This document shows, one piece after another, positions 27,225 through 36,744 of a stretch of DNA of 57,818 bases. The position numbers were made by a program, and so were the translations under genes. Under the pieces are notes generated by a model that had not been told where the DNA came from, searched no databases, and was given only the letters and a program-made list of their open reading frames with translations. Source of the DNA: Hahella sp. (lineage in GTDB: Bacteria > Pseudomonadota > Gammaproteobacteria > Pseudomonadales > Oleiphilaceae); the NCBI GenBank assembly GCA_028280065.1, contig JANQMN010000067.1:1-57818 (forward strand), in the 5' to 3' direction. Position 1 is the stretch's first letter; every line of letters begins with the position of its first letter.

Positions 27225-28352
27225 CTAATAGTCCTCATCGTCGGTGAGCGTTAACGAATCCGCGACAGCAGCCTGCTTCTTGAGATCGGCATCTGCCCCT
27301 AGCTTGATCATGAGACGCAAATCGTTAGCGCTATCCGCATGAGATAGTGCATCTTCATAAGTAATTTCCCCTGCAGCATAGGCTTTGTAGAGCGCCTGGT
27401 CAAAAGTCTGCATGCCGATTTCATTGGACTTGGTCATTAACTCCTTCAACTTGTGCACCTCGCCCTTACGGATGATATCCTGAGCCAGCGGCGAATTGAT
27501 CAACACTTCGATGACTGCACGACGTCCCTTGCCATCGGGCGTAGGCACTAACTGCTGGGCGACAATCGCTTTTAAGTTGAGTGATAAATCCATCCAGGTC
27601 TGGTTGTGATGCTCCGGCGGGAAGAAGTTAATAATCCGGTCTAATGCCTGGTTGGCATTATTGGCGTGCAGTGTGGCAAGACAAAGGTGGCCTGTTTCCG
27701 CAAAAGTCACGGCATGGTCCATGGTATTTTTGGTCCGCACCTCACCGATCATGATGACATCGGGCGCTTGCCGCAGAGTATTGCGCAACGCGACTTCGAA
27801 GGACTCGGTATCCAGCCCCACTTCACGTTGGGTAATAATGCAGCCCTGATGTTGGTGGATATATTCAATCGGGTCCTCAATGGAAATGATGTGCCCCTTA
27901 CTATTGCGGTTCCTGTGCCCGATCATGGAGGCTAAGGACGTTGACTTACCGGTCCCGGTTGCCCCGACAAAAATGATCAATCCCCGCTTGGTCATCGCAA
28001 GCTGCTTGATAATCTCCGGCAATCGCAAATCATCAATTTTCGGGATGTTGGTTTCAATTCGGCGCAACACCATGCCACACAGGTTGCGCTGAAAAAAAGC
28101 ACTGACCCGGAAGCGGCCAATCCCCCTGGCGCTGATAGCGAAATTGCATTCATGCAATTCCTCAAACTCCGCCCTTTGCTTTTCAGTCATGATGGAATAG
28201 ACCGTCTCCCGTGTCTGTTCCGGCGACAAAGGTGATTTGGTGATAGGCACCATTCGACCATGAACCTTGATGCTGGGTGGCACACCGGCCGTGATAAACA
28301 AATCCGAAGCACCTTTTTCGACCATAATTTTCAATAGCTTATCGAAATCCAT
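27225..28352 (-). CDS. pilU: Type IV pilus retraction ATPase PilU
   Basis: A 375-aa hexameric ATPase of the PilT subfamily. It has the PAS-like N-terminal domain starting MDFDKLLKIMVEKGASDLF, Walker A GATGTGKST (K136), an Asp box, Walker B VIMIGEVRT and a His box. PilU works with PilT to power pilus retraction. The C-terminal extension after LRLMIKLG (ending in an acidic stretch) and the more divergent N-terminus separate it from PilT. It follows pilT on the same strand by 60 bases. Confidence 0.93.
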   Translation of the reverse strand: MDFDKLLKIMVEKGASDLFITAGVPPSIKVHGRMVPITKSPLSPEQTRETVYSIMTEKQRAEFEELHECNFAISARGIGRFRVSAFFQRNLCGMVLRRIETNIPKIDDLRLPEIIKQLAMTKRGLIIFVGATGTGKSTSLASMIGHRNRNSKGHIISIEDPIEYIHQHQGCIITQREVGLDTESFEVALRNTLRQAPDVIMIGEVRTKNTMDHAVTFAETGHLCLATLHANNANQALDRIINFFPPEHHNQTWMDLSLNLKAIVAQQLVPTPDGKGRRAVIEVLINSPLAQDIIRKGEVHKLKELMTKSNEIGMQTFDQALYKAYAAGEITYEDALSHADSANDLRLMIKLGADADLKKQAAVADSLTLTDDEDY

Positions 28353-28412
28353 CTTGTTACCTACCTGTCCGCTTTAAGGCTCATAACCATGACTGTCAGC
28401 ACTTGGCCGTCA

Positions 28413-29447
28413 TTAGAAATTTTCCGGCATCTTGGCTTTTTCTTTTGCCCCGTCTCGGGTAATCAGCCCTTTCGAGAGTAAATTCTGCAGACATTGGTCA
28501 AGAGTCTGCATACCGATCGCCGCCCCGGTTTGAATGGAAGAGTACATCTGCGCGACTTTATCTTCCCGAATCAGATTCCTGATCGCCGGGGTTCCGATCA
28601 TGATCTCATGGGCAGCGACCCGGCCGCCTCCCACTTTTTTCAACAGCGTTTGCGAGATGACAGCCTGCAAACTTTCCGACAACATCGACCGCACCATGGC
28701 TTTTTCCTCCGCGGGGAAAACATCCACTACCCGGTCAATGGTTTTAGCAGCAGAGGTGGTGTGCAGGGTTCCGAACACCAAGTGGCCGGTTTCAGCGGCA
28801 GTCAACGCTAGGCGTATTGTTTCCAGGTCCCGCATCTCACCGACCAGTATGATATCCGGGTCTTCCCGCAAGGCCGAACGCAGCGCTTCGCTGAAACCAA
28901 GCGTATCGCGGTGGACCTCCCGCTGGTTCACCAGGCATTTCTTGCTTTCGTGAACGAATTCGATCGGATCCTCAATGGTGAGGATATGGTCATACCGGGT
29001 ATCGTTAATGAAATCAATCATCGCAGCAAGCGTGGTACTTTTACCGGAACCGGTTGGCCCGGTTACCAGGCACATGCCTCGTGGTTTCAATGCAATATCC
29101 TTGAAAACCTGTCCCATTCCGAGATCCTCCATGGTTAGCACCTTGGAGGGAATGGTTCTGAATACCGCGCCGGCACCACGGTTCTGGTTAAAGGCGTTGA
29201 CCCGGAAACGGGCGACGCCGGGTACTTCGAAGGAGAAATCGGTTTCCAGGAACTCCTCGAAGTCCTTGCGTTGCTTGTCGTTCATTATGTCGTAAATCAG
29301 GGCGTGTACTTCCTTGTGCTCCATGGCCGGTAAATTGATTCGCCGTACGTCGCCATCGACCCTGATCATCGGAGGTAAACCGGCAGACAGGTGCAAGTCG
29401 GAAGCGCCCTGTTTAGCAGAGAACGCCAGCAACTCGGTAATATCCAT
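28413..29447 (-). CDS. pilT: Type IV pilus retraction ATPase PilT
   Basis: The 344-aa protein begins MDITELLAFSAKQGASDLHLSA as PilT proteins do. Walker A is GPTGSGKSTT (K136), Walker B ILVGEMRD, and the retraction signature AIRNLIREDK near the C-terminus is present. It retracts type IV pili for twitching motility and DNA uptake. The order pilU after pilT, divergent from yggS, matches Pseudomonas. A full pilus would need pilin and assembly genes elsewhere. Confidence 0.95.
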   Translation of the reverse strand: MDITELLAFSAKQGASDLHLSAGLPPMIRVDGDVRRINLPAMEHKEVHALIYDIMNDKQRKDFEEFLETDFSFEVPGVARFRVNAFNQNRGAGAVFRTIPSKVLTMEDLGMGQVFKDIALKPRGMCLVTGPTGSGKSTTLAAMIDFINDTRYDHILTIEDPIEFVHESKKCLVNQREVHRDTLGFSEALRSALREDPDIILVGEMRDLETIRLALTAAETGHLVFGTLHTTSAAKTIDRVVDVFPAEEKAMVRSMLSESLQAVISQTLLKKVGGGRVAAHEIMIGTPAIRNLIREDKVAQMYSSIQTGAAIGMQTLDQCLQNLLSKGLITRDGAKEKAKMPENF

Positions 29448-29636
29448 AATAAGCTCCGTTAGCTAACTCGGGCGGGCGACCGAAACCAACATTCAACGAA
29501 AAGGAATTCTATAGCGCCCACATACAGATAGTGCACTGCGGTGCGTTTGTTGGTTACAATTCCTGCCCCGAAAAGGATTGACAAAGGTTTAGTTGGGTCC
29601 GCCCCTGCAAGCAGCGGGGACAACCGCAAGAACTTT

Positions 29637-30335
29637 ATGAACAGCATAGCAGACAACATCGCCGCCGTGCGGCAAAGAATTCAGATTGCCAAAAAAATCG
29701 CGGGCAGAGATTCCGACGAGGTTCTGTTGCTTGCCATCAGCAAGACCAAATCTGCCGAGCTTATCCGTCAGGCCTATGCCAGTGGTCTGCGTCATTTTGG
29801 CGAGAATTATCCACAGGAAGCGAAACGGAAGATGCAGAGCTTGTCCGATCTTGACCTGATCTGGCACTTCACCGGTCCTATTCAGTCGAACAAGACACGC
29901 CTGGTCGCCGATGGATTTCACTGGGTTCACAGCCTCGATAGAACTAAAATCGCCGAACGACTGTCTGCCCAGCGACCGACCGAACAAGCGCCGCTGAACC
30001 TTTGCATTCAGGTAAACATCAGTCAGGAGGCTAGCAAGAACGGGGTAAAACCGGAAGAGATCCCGGGGCTCGCGGAGGCAATAGCCGGTCTTCCCAGGCT
30101 GACCCTCAGGGGACTTATGTGCATCCCCGACGGGAGCCTCCCGGTTGCCCAACTGCATGAAAGTTTCGCGCACATGCGAAGCCTTGTTGAACAGCTTAAA
30201 AAAACGCATCCAACGGTGGATACCTTGTCGATGGGCATGAGCGGCGATATGGAAATCGCCATTGCCGAGGGTGCGACTGTGGTTAGAATCGGCACCGCAA
30301 TTTTTGGCGCTCGCGAAGCGACCCATCGACATTGA
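29637..30335 (+). CDS. yggS: YggS/PLPBP family pyridoxal phosphate homeostasis protein
   Basis: A 232-aa PLP-binding barrel protein. The PLP lysine lies in LLAISKTKSAELI; HFGENYPQEAK and WHFTGPIQSNK are signature stretches, and LSMGMSGDMEIAIAEGATVVRIGTAIFG closes the barrel with the phosphate-binding motif. It buffers PLP and affects amino acid balance. The open frame starts earlier, at 29541, but the family begins at MNSIADNIAAV (29637), leaving room for the promoter opposite pilT. It is first in a yggS-proC-yggT series. Confidence 0.93.
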   Translation: MNSIADNIAAVRQRIQIAKKIAGRDSDEVLLLAISKTKSAELIRQAYASGLRHFGENYPQEAKRKMQSLSDLDLIWHFTGPIQSNKTRLVADGFHWVHSLDRTKIAERLSAQRPTEQAPLNLCIQVNISQEASKNGVKPEEIPGLAEAIAGLPRLTLRGLMCIPDGSLPVAQLHESFAHMRSLVEQLKKTHPTVDTLSMGMSGDMEIAIAEGATVVRIGTAIFGAREATHRH

Positions 30336-30419
30336 CAAATTGACCGTCCAATCAGACTTGCCCGCCATACGGGGCTGTTTCGATACGACAATCGACGTAA
30401 AAAGATTTCAAGGAATGCC

Positions 30420-31250
30420 ATGAAACAAGCAAACAAAATCACCTTCATCGGAGCCGGCAACATGGCCACGGCGATTATCGGCGGCCTGATTGCCAAGGGC
30501 TATCCTGCTGAACAGCTCGCGGCCTGTGCGCCTGTCGCCAAAGAGTTGCAAAAGCTAGATTTACAGTTCGGGATTGCAACCTATTCGGACAACAACAGTC
30601 CAATAGCGCAAACCGATATCCTGGTGCTTTGTGTCAAACCCCAGGTAATGCAGGCAGTTTGCGAAGGGCTAAAACCGGCTGTACAAAAACACCGGCCGTT
30701 GATCGTTTCCATCGCCGCCGGCGTCCAAAGCGCCCAGTTGGACAGTTGGTTAGGCAATGGGCTCGCGATCATTCGCTGTATGCCAAACACGCCGGCGCAG
30801 GTGCATTTGGGGGCAAGCGGACTGTTTGCCAATCGCGCCGTCTCGGAGAACCAAAAACAGGCTACCGAAGGGTTGTTTGGCGCAGTGGGCACTGTCGCCT
30901 GGATCGAAGAGGAGCGGGACCTGCATACGGTTACCGCCCTTTCCGGCAGCGGTCCGGCCTATTGCTTCTTGTTTTTGGAAGCGCTTGAGCAGGCGGCCGT
31001 CAATTTGGGGCTTGACCAAACCGCCGCCCGGCAACTGACCATTCAGACCATGCGCGGCGCTGCGGAACTGGCTACCCGAAGCGAAGAAGATCCCGCCGCC
31101 TTGAAAAGGCGGGTGATGTCCCCCGGTGGCACGACAGAAAAAGCAATTAGCCGTTTCGAGCAGGAGCAGCTTGTTGCTATAGTAGCAGCCGCCGTCAAAG
31201 ATGCATGGGAAAGGTCGTATCAATTAGCTGGCGAAGACCCCCCTGAGTAG
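30420..31250 (+). CDS. proC: Pyrroline-5-carboxylate reductase
   Basis: ProC reduces pyrroline-5-carboxylate to proline with NAD(P)H. The 276-aa protein has the Rossmann motif TFIGAGNMATAIIGGL at residues 8-23 and the substrate and dimer region TALSGSGPAYCFLFLEAL, then VMSPGGTTEKAI, which is the family signature. AAGGAATGCC precedes the ATG. It follows yggS by 84 bases and leads to yggT. Confidence 0.95.
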   Translation: MKQANKITFIGAGNMATAIIGGLIAKGYPAEQLAACAPVAKELQKLDLQFGIATYSDNNSPIAQTDILVLCVKPQVMQAVCEGLKPAVQKHRPLIVSIAAGVQSAQLDSWLGNGLAIIRCMPNTPAQVHLGASGLFANRAVSENQKQATEGLFGAVGTVAWIEEERDLHTVTALSGSGPAYCFLFLEALEQAAVNLGLDQTAARQLTIQTMRGAAELATRSEEDPAALKRRVMSPGGTTEKAISRFEQEQLVAIVAAAVKDAWERSYQLAGEDPPE

Positions 31251-31438
31251 CATTCCCGTGCGATGCGCCGGTTGGAAAACCATCCATCGCACCAATATTA
31301 GAGTACTGGTGAGTACGTACCAGAGAAAATTATGATTTAACGGTCGAAGTTGGCATGACATTCAGGTTATCCAATAGCATCGAGTTAAAACCACTTCGAA
31401 ACCACTATTTCGCGTGACCGGGAGGCTGGGCATAACGC

Positions 31439-31978
31439 ATGCAAATATTGCTAGATGTCGTTTATTTTATTGGACAGTTTTATATCACAATTGTGCTATT
31501 ACGCTTTATTCTGCAGGTATCCAGGGCAGATTTTTACAATCCGATTTCACAGTTTATCGTAAAAGCCACCAACCCGCTGCTCATTCCGCTTCGACGCATC
31601 GTCCCGGGCTGGCAAAGGCTGGATTTCGCCTCTCTGATTCTAGCCCTGTTACTGCAGTTCGTGTTGGAAAGCCTGGTTAATATGATTCCCATCAGCGCTT
31701 TCGGCCAGTACTTCGCCCCTCTTTTCGGCATAACGCTTTTATCCTTGTTAAATGCGGTGATCCAACTATACACCTGGGCACTCATTTTAGTGGTTATCAT
31801 TAGTTGGGTTGCGCCTGGAAGCTATCACCCCGGCGCGCAGTTGCTAATGCAAATTACCGAACCTCTGTTGAAACCCATCCGGCAAATCATGCCGGCTACC
31901 GGCGGACTGGACCTGTCGCCAATGATACTCTTGCTGATCCTGTTCGTTATCGGCAGAGCACTGGCAGGCGCTTATTAG
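31439..31978 (+). CDS. YggT family membrane protein
   Basis: A 179-aa membrane protein with two YggT repeats. Each has hydrophobic helices and the motif N-P-I/L-x-x-P-x-R: the first is ATNPLLIPLRRIVPGW, the second EPLLKPIRQIMPATGGLDLSP. Family members are linked to osmotic tolerance or envelope organisation; the exact role is unknown. GGGAGG precedes the ATG. It ends the yggS-proC-yggT series, with a small terminator candidate overlapping its stop. Confidence 0.88.
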   Translation: MQILLDVVYFIGQFYITIVLLRFILQVSRADFYNPISQFIVKATNPLLIPLRRIVPGWQRLDFASLILALLLQFVLESLVNMIPISAFGQYFAPLFGITLLSLLNAVIQLYTWALILVVIISWVAPGSYHPGAQLLMQITEPLLKPIRQIMPATGGLDLSPMILLLILFVIGRALAGAY

Positions 31979-31995
31979 CTTCCGCAAGCTTTTTT
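31977..31995 (+). terminator. Weak intrinsic terminator after yggT
   Basis: AGCTT and AAGCT pair around CCGC, followed by a run of five T (31991-31995). The five-base stem overlaps the yggT stop codon. It is a short but properly shaped terminator. Confidence 0.45.
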
Positions 31996-32356
31996 CGGTA
32001 AATAAGGACAACTCATCCCTGCAAGGCTATGAATTGGAGGATGCCGGAGGCACATTTTGCCTCCACGGCTACTCATACTCCTCCATTTCTACGCCCTCCC
32101 ATCCTGCCTATTGTAAAGCCGTACCGTTAGTTGGTTTTTGACCACCTGCGTATATACAAAACAACACCAATGGTTACTGGAAAAAACATCACCTTTTTTT
32201 GGCAATTTTTTATCTAAATTGTTGATTTTTTTACCAACATGAACTTCTATTTATCTTAACTGCCGCACAGAAAGGGTGACACCCCCTCATTTCACCCGCG
32301 GCAACGGCGGCCAAAACGCTTATAATAGGCGGCTGATTATCAGGACGGTATTCGAA
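31996..32356. other. AT-rich intergenic region before the dynamin-like gene
   Basis: No gene is seen. A second hairpin at 32043-32069 has arms GGAGGCA and TGCCTCC without a T run. The part from about 32160 to 32230 is strongly AT-rich with several T tracts. TATAAT stands at 32321-32326 as a perfect -10, but the -35 place is poor. It would start a transcript just before the ATG at 32357. Confidence 0.4.
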
Positions 32357-34318
32357 ATGAGTGTGAATGGTTTAAGTCATCAGGTTGAAGCCTTTTATCA
32401 GTGGAAGAAAACACTGGTGCGCGAAATTAATCACTACCAGAGTTGGCTGCGCACGAATCACCTTAATTCCGATGATCTTGAGCTAAAACTGCAACGCAGC
32501 GTGCGTCTTCTGGAAGAAGATACCCTCACCATCGCCTTTGTCGGCGAGTTTTCGCGGGGCAAAACCGAACTCATTAATGCCTTGTTTTTTGCCGAATTCG
32601 GCCAGCGCATGCTGCCTTCGCAGGCCGGGCGCACAACCATGTGTCCCACAGAATTGTTCTATGACCCGGATGGCGGCAGCTACCTCAAGCTCCTGCCCAT
32701 TGCAACCCGCAGCGAAGATCAATCACTGGCGGATTTAAAAAAGTCCAAAGAACATTGGGTTTATTATCCTTTGGACATGAGTTCGCCGGAAACCATGCGG
32801 GAATCCCTGGACCAAGTTGCCAGAACCAAAACCGTGAGTTTCGACGAAGCGAGAGGCCTCGGCTTTGAAGTAGCCGGGCTCGAACGCGATCCCCGGCAGC
32901 CCAATACCTGTTTAGTACCGGCCTGGCGTCATGCGCTCATCAGCCTGGAAAACCCCATTTTGCAGCAAGGACTGAAGATTCTGGATACCCCCGGTCTCAA
33001 TGCCCTTGGCTCGGAACCGGAGCTCACGGTCAGCATGATACCCAGCGCTCATGCGGTGATTTTTCTGCTTGGTGCAGATACCGGGGTGACCGCCAGCGAC
33101 ATGGAAATCTGGAAACAATATATCCATATCGATACCGCAGATCACCGGGCCGGTCGATTTGCCGTTCTAAATAAAATCGACGTTCTGTGGGATGATATTC
33201 AGGGCGAACAGCATACCGAAAAGGCGGTTGCGAAAGTTCGCGCGAAAACGGCCGAACAGCTCGGCTTGGCCGTCGACGACGTGCTGCTCGCTTCAGCCAA
33301 ACAAGCGTTGATTGCAAGGGTAAAAGGCGATACCGCCTTGTTACAGAAAAGCCAGCTGACGGAGTTGGAAAGCTTACTAACCAACCAAATTCTTGCGCAG
33401 AAAGAGAAAATTCTTACCCAAACGCTGGTCAATGATGTATTAGGCATGCTGCAGACGAGCCAGGCGATTCTGCAGTCGCGCCGCTTGACCTACCAGGAAA
33501 AACTGGATGAGTTCGAGCAAAAGGGCGTCAGTAAAGATTTCTTGATGACGCTGACGGAAAAAACCCAGGATGACTACAACTTCTATTACAAGAAACTGTT
33601 TACGCTTCGCTCCAGTCGCCGCCTCATGAAATCCCAGGCGATGATACTGGGCAAACTGGTTAACTCGGATAAATTCGAAACCAATGCCAAGCAAACCCGC
33701 GATGAACTGGTAAACAGCTGGACGACCGTCGGCATGTCCCGGGCGATGGCGAGCTTTTTCCAAGGAATTGAAAATGACTTGAGCAACTTAAACCACGAAG
33801 CGCGGCTGGCGCAAAAGATGGTGAAATCCATTTACGAACGTTACGCTGCGGATCCGAAATCACGGCATTTGCGACCGATAAATTTCAACATCAATCGGCA
33901 AGTGCGGGAAATCGAATCGCTCCGACAACGAGCCGAGAAGTTCCGCCGTAATCCATCCACGGTGATGAGTGAACAGACCATTGTTGTCAAACGCTTTTTC
34001 ACGACACTCGTGAGCGAAGCCAGGCGTTTGTACCAGGAAATCGAGAAGGAAACCCAGCAATGGCCCCAGGAGGCGCTACTCCCCATCATGCAACATACGG
34101 TCGAGCAAAAGCAGTTGCTTGAGCACCAAATCAAGCGCCTGAAGGAACTCGCCAGCAGTGCGAAGGATACCCGTGTGCAAATGCGTAAGATTCAAAATAT
34201 GATGGAAGAAATTGATCGCCAGGAAACCGAAGCGGAGCTCATTCAGCGGAAGTTGCGCCGCCCTGCACCACTGTTGATTTCGCAAAAGGTCGTAAATCTG
34301 CCCGGCTTGCTCGGTTAG
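32357..34318 (+). CDS. Dynamin-like large GTPase
   Basis: A 653-aa protein with an N-terminal GTPase of the dynamin family: P-loop FVGEFSRGKTELINAL (K69, T70), the switch I threonine region AGRTTMCPTEL, G3 LDTPGLNALG, and G4 LNKIDVLW. Behind it, from about residue 330, is a long helical region with charged coiled-coil stretches (HQIKRLKELASSAKD), as in the stalk of bacterial dynamin-like proteins. I see no membrane helix; lipid contact, if any, would be peripheral. A GTG at 32276 is in frame but the ATG at 32357 is preferred. It lies alone between yggT and metX, interrupting a cluster that is otherwise like that of Pseudomonas. The cellular role (membrane repair, division or replication) is unknown. 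Confidence 0.8.
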   Translation: MSVNGLSHQVEAFYQWKKTLVREINHYQSWLRTNHLNSDDLELKLQRSVRLLEEDTLTIAFVGEFSRGKTELINALFFAEFGQRMLPSQAGRTTMCPTELFYDPDGGSYLKLLPIATRSEDQSLADLKKSKEHWVYYPLDMSSPETMRESLDQVARTKTVSFDEARGLGFEVAGLERDPRQPNTCLVPAWRHALISLENPILQQGLKILDTPGLNALGSEPELTVSMIPSAHAVIFLLGADTGVTASDMEIWKQYIHIDTADHRAGRFAVLNKIDVLWDDIQGEQHTEKAVAKVRAKTAEQLGLAVDDVLLASAKQALIARVKGDTALLQKSQLTELESLLTNQILAQKEKILTQTLVNDVLGMLQTSQAILQSRRLTYQEKLDEFEQKGVSKDFLMTLTEKTQDDYNFYYKKLFTLRSSRRLMKSQAMILGKLVNSDKFETNAKQTRDELVNSWTTVGMSRAMASFFQGIENDLSNLNHEARLAQKMVKSIYERYAADPKSRHLRPINFNINRQVREIESLRQRAEKFRRNPSTVMSEQTIVVKRFFTTLVSEARRLYQEIEKETQQWPQEALLPIMQHTVEQKQLLEHQIKRLKELASSAKDTRVQMRKIQNMMEEIDRQETEAELIQRKLRRPAPLLISQKVVNLPGLLG

Positions 34319-34465
34319 CAGTCCCCTAGCTGTCTAAAATTTCAGTCTTCTCCGCCACTGCCTTAGACGAATAATAGTTGCGCCTGTTGTTCTGGCTTTA
34401 TAGACTTGCCGGCTTGAATAAATCTAAATCGGCAACGGTCAAAGTTCTCACCTGGATAAAAAGGA

Positions 34466-35611
34466 ATGCCTGAGGTTATCCCGCCTGACTCGGTAGGCTT
34501 GGTTGAGCCCCAAGTCGCACAGTTTGAATCGCCCATTCAATTGGAATCCGGCAAGGTGTTGGAGTCCTTTCAGTTGGTATACGAAACCTATGGCACGCTT
34601 AATGCGGACCGGTCGAATGCGATTCTGGTTTGTCACGCACTCAGCGGCAATCATCATGTTGCCGGTTATCACTCCATGACAGACAAAAAGCCCGGCTGGT
34701 GGAACTCCTGTATCGGTCCCGGCAAGCCAATCGACACCAACAGGTTCTTTGTTGTCGGCGTCAATAATCTTGGGGGTTGCCATGGCTCCACGGGGCCCAG
34801 CAGCCTGAATCCCGCCACCGATAAGCTCTACGGCCCGGATTTTCCGGTAGTCACTGTGGTGGACTGGGTCACCAGCCAAGCCTTGCTGGCCGATCGCTTG
34901 GGAGTCGACTGCTGGGCAGCGGTCGTCGGCGGCAGCCTCGGTGGAATGCAGGCGCTGCAGTGGTCGATCCAGTACCCGGATCGCTTGCGTCACGCTGCGG
35001 TCATCGCCTCCACCCCAAAACTGACCACTCAAAATATAGCCTTCAATGAAGTGGCGAGACGGGCTATCACTTCCGATCCAAATTTCCATGACGGGCATTT
35101 CTACGAGCATCATACTTTTCCTGCCAACGGCCTCAAACTGGCCCGCATGCTCGGCCATATCACCTACTTGTCCGATATGGGAATGGGCGAAAAATTTGGC
35201 CGGGATTTGCGCAATCAGGCCTTTAAATTCGGCATTCTGGATGTCGAGTTCGAGATTGAAAGTTATCTGAATTATCAGGGTGAGCGTTTCTCAAAGAACT
35301 TCGATGCCAACACCTATTTATTGATGACCAGGGCCCTGGATTACTTCGATCCCGCCCGCCACCATGGCAATGATTTGGCAGCTGCCGTTTCCGCCGCCAC
35401 ATGCAAATTCTTCGTTGTCGCCTTTTCCACCGACTGGCGATTTTCCCCGGCGCGATCGGAAGAACTGGTGAATGCCCTGATAGAGGCCCGGAAGCCGGTG
35501 AGTTACACGAAAATTGAAGCTCCCCATGGACATGACGCTTTTTTGATTCCGACGCCACGATACATGGACGTCTTTCATGCCTATATGCAACGTGTGGGAG
35601 AGGAGATCTGA
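34466..35611 (+). CDS. metX: Homoserine O-acyltransferase (MetX)
   Basis: The 381-aa alpha/beta-hydrolase-fold enzyme acylates homoserine in methionine synthesis. The nucleophile is S157 in [14 protein letters not shown]; the acid is in FSTDWRFSP and the histidine in APHGHDAFL. The oxyanion region is [13 protein letters not shown], and [13 protein letters not shown] is the family signature. Members paired with metW in Pseudomonas relatives use succinyl-CoA although the fold is MetX-like; which acyl donor is used here cannot be told with certainty. It is followed one base later by metW. Confidence 0.93.
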   Translation: MPEVIPPDSVGLVEPQVAQFESPIQLESGKVLESFQLVYETYGTLNADRSNAILVCHALSGNHHVAGYHSMTDKKPGWWNSCIGPGKPIDTNRFFVVGVNNLGGCHGSTGPSSLNPATDKLYGPDFPVVTVVDWVTSQALLADRLGVDCWAAVVGGSLGGMQALQWSIQYPDRLRHAAVIASTPKLTTQNIAFNEVARRAITSDPNFHDGHFYEHHTFPANGLKLARMLGHITYLSDMGMGEKFGRDLRNQAFKFGILDVEFEIESYLNYQGERFSKNFDANTYLLMTRALDYFDPARHHGNDLAAAVSAATCKFFVVAFSTDWRFSPARSEELVNALIEARKPVSYTKIEAPHGHDAFLIPTPRYMDVFHAYMQRVGEEI

Positions 35612-35612
35612 A

Positions 35613-36206
35613 ATGCGCTCCGATTTGGAAATCATCTGTGGCTGGATACAACCCAGCAGCCGCATCCTCGATCTGGGTTGCGGCGACGGCACTTTGCTGG
35701 CTTATCTGCAGCAACATAAACAAGTCCAAGGCTACGGACTGGAAATTGACCCGAATAATATTACCGCCTGCTTGCAAAAAGGCGTAAACGTTATTGAGCA
35801 AGACCTCGACCAGGACGACTTATCGCATTTTAAAGACAAGAGTTTCGACCTGGTTGTAATGACCCAAGCATTACAAGCGGTCCGCTCGCCGGATATCATG
35901 CTGGATGAGATGCTGCGGATGGGCCGGGAATGTATCATCACCTTTCCCAATTTCGGCCATTGGCGTTTACGGTTCTATCTGGCGCAAAAAGGCCGCATGC
36001 CCATGTCTAAAACGCTGCCTTACACCTGGTACAACACGCCAAATATTCATTTGTGCACCTTTAAGGACTTTGAAGAACTCTGTACTCAGAAAAACATCTA
36101 CATAAAGCGCCGCACCGTAGTGGATAACGAGCATCGAACCCGCTGGTCAAACCAAGTGTTTCCTAATTTGTTCGGCCAAATCGCTATCTACCAGGTGTCC
36201 AGATGA
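35613..36206 (+). CDS. metW: Methionine biosynthesis protein MetW
   Basis: A 197-aa SAM-methyltransferase-fold protein with SRILDLGCGDGTLLAYL as motif I and the MetW-typical tail NLFGQIAIYQV. It is required together with MetX for homoserine acylation in several proteobacteria, probably as a partner rather than a methyltransferase. The frame extends upstream into metX, but GGAGAGGAG lies just before the ATG at 35613, one base after the metX stop, implying coupled translation. The next gene overlaps its stop by four bases. Confidence 0.93.
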   Translation: MRSDLEIICGWIQPSSRILDLGCGDGTLLAYLQQHKQVQGYGLEIDPNNITACLQKGVNVIEQDLDQDDLSHFKDKSFDLVVMTQALQAVRSPDIMLDEMLRMGRECIITFPNFGHWRLRFYLAQKGRMPMSKTLPYTWYNTPNIHLCTFKDFEELCTQKNIYIKRRTVVDNEHRTRWSNQVFPNLFGQIAIYQVSR

Positions 36207-36697
36207 TCTATTCGTACGGTCTACCAGACCTTCCCAAAGCCAATGCTTTATTGGCTAGAAAGCTGCTTTTCTGGGGCTGCCTAATCGCCTTGTATGGTTT
36301 TAGCACTCTGACTCAGGCTGAACAAAAGCAGGAATTCGGTGATTTTGAAGTACATTACATCGCCCTGCCCAGTACGATTCTGGACCCGGCTATCGCCAAG
36401 CAATATGACATTCCACGGAGCAAGGTGGCTGGCTTTCTCAATGTGGCGGTGTTAAAAAAACAACCGGACGGGACCAGTAAGCCGGTGTCGGCATTCATTC
36501 GAGGATCGGTTAAAAACCTCATTCAGCAAAAGCGCGATCTGGAATTCACTCGAATAGCCGAGGCTAATTCGGTCTATCAAATCGCCAGTTTTTGGTATAG
36601 CCAGGGCGAAATGATGGAATTTAATCTGGAAATCCAGGCCGACCCGAACGCCGGACCGTTTCGGTTGAAGTTCCACCAAGCGCTGTATCCGGATTGA
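36203..36697 (+). CDS. DUF4426 exported protein
   Basis: A 164-aa protein with an N-terminal hydrophobic segment (LLFWGCLIALYGFSTL, then TQAEQ) suggesting export to the periplasm. The mature part, FGDFEVHYIALPSTILDP onward, matches DUF4426, of unknown function. Its ATG overlaps the metW stop as ATGA. It always rides in the metX-metW-rdgB neighbourhood in Pseudomonas relatives. Confidence 0.85.
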   Translation: MIYSYGLPDLPKANALLARKLLFWGCLIALYGFSTLTQAEQKQEFGDFEVHYIALPSTILDPAIAKQYDIPRSKVAGFLNVAVLKKQPDGTSKPVSAFIRGSVKNLIQQKRDLEFTRIAEANSVYQIASFWYSQGEMMEFNLEIQADPNAGPFRLKFHQALYPD

Positions 36698-36744
36698 GTT
36701 GTCCGTCGGGCGTCTTTCCGGGCGAAATAATCTGATTTCTTACT

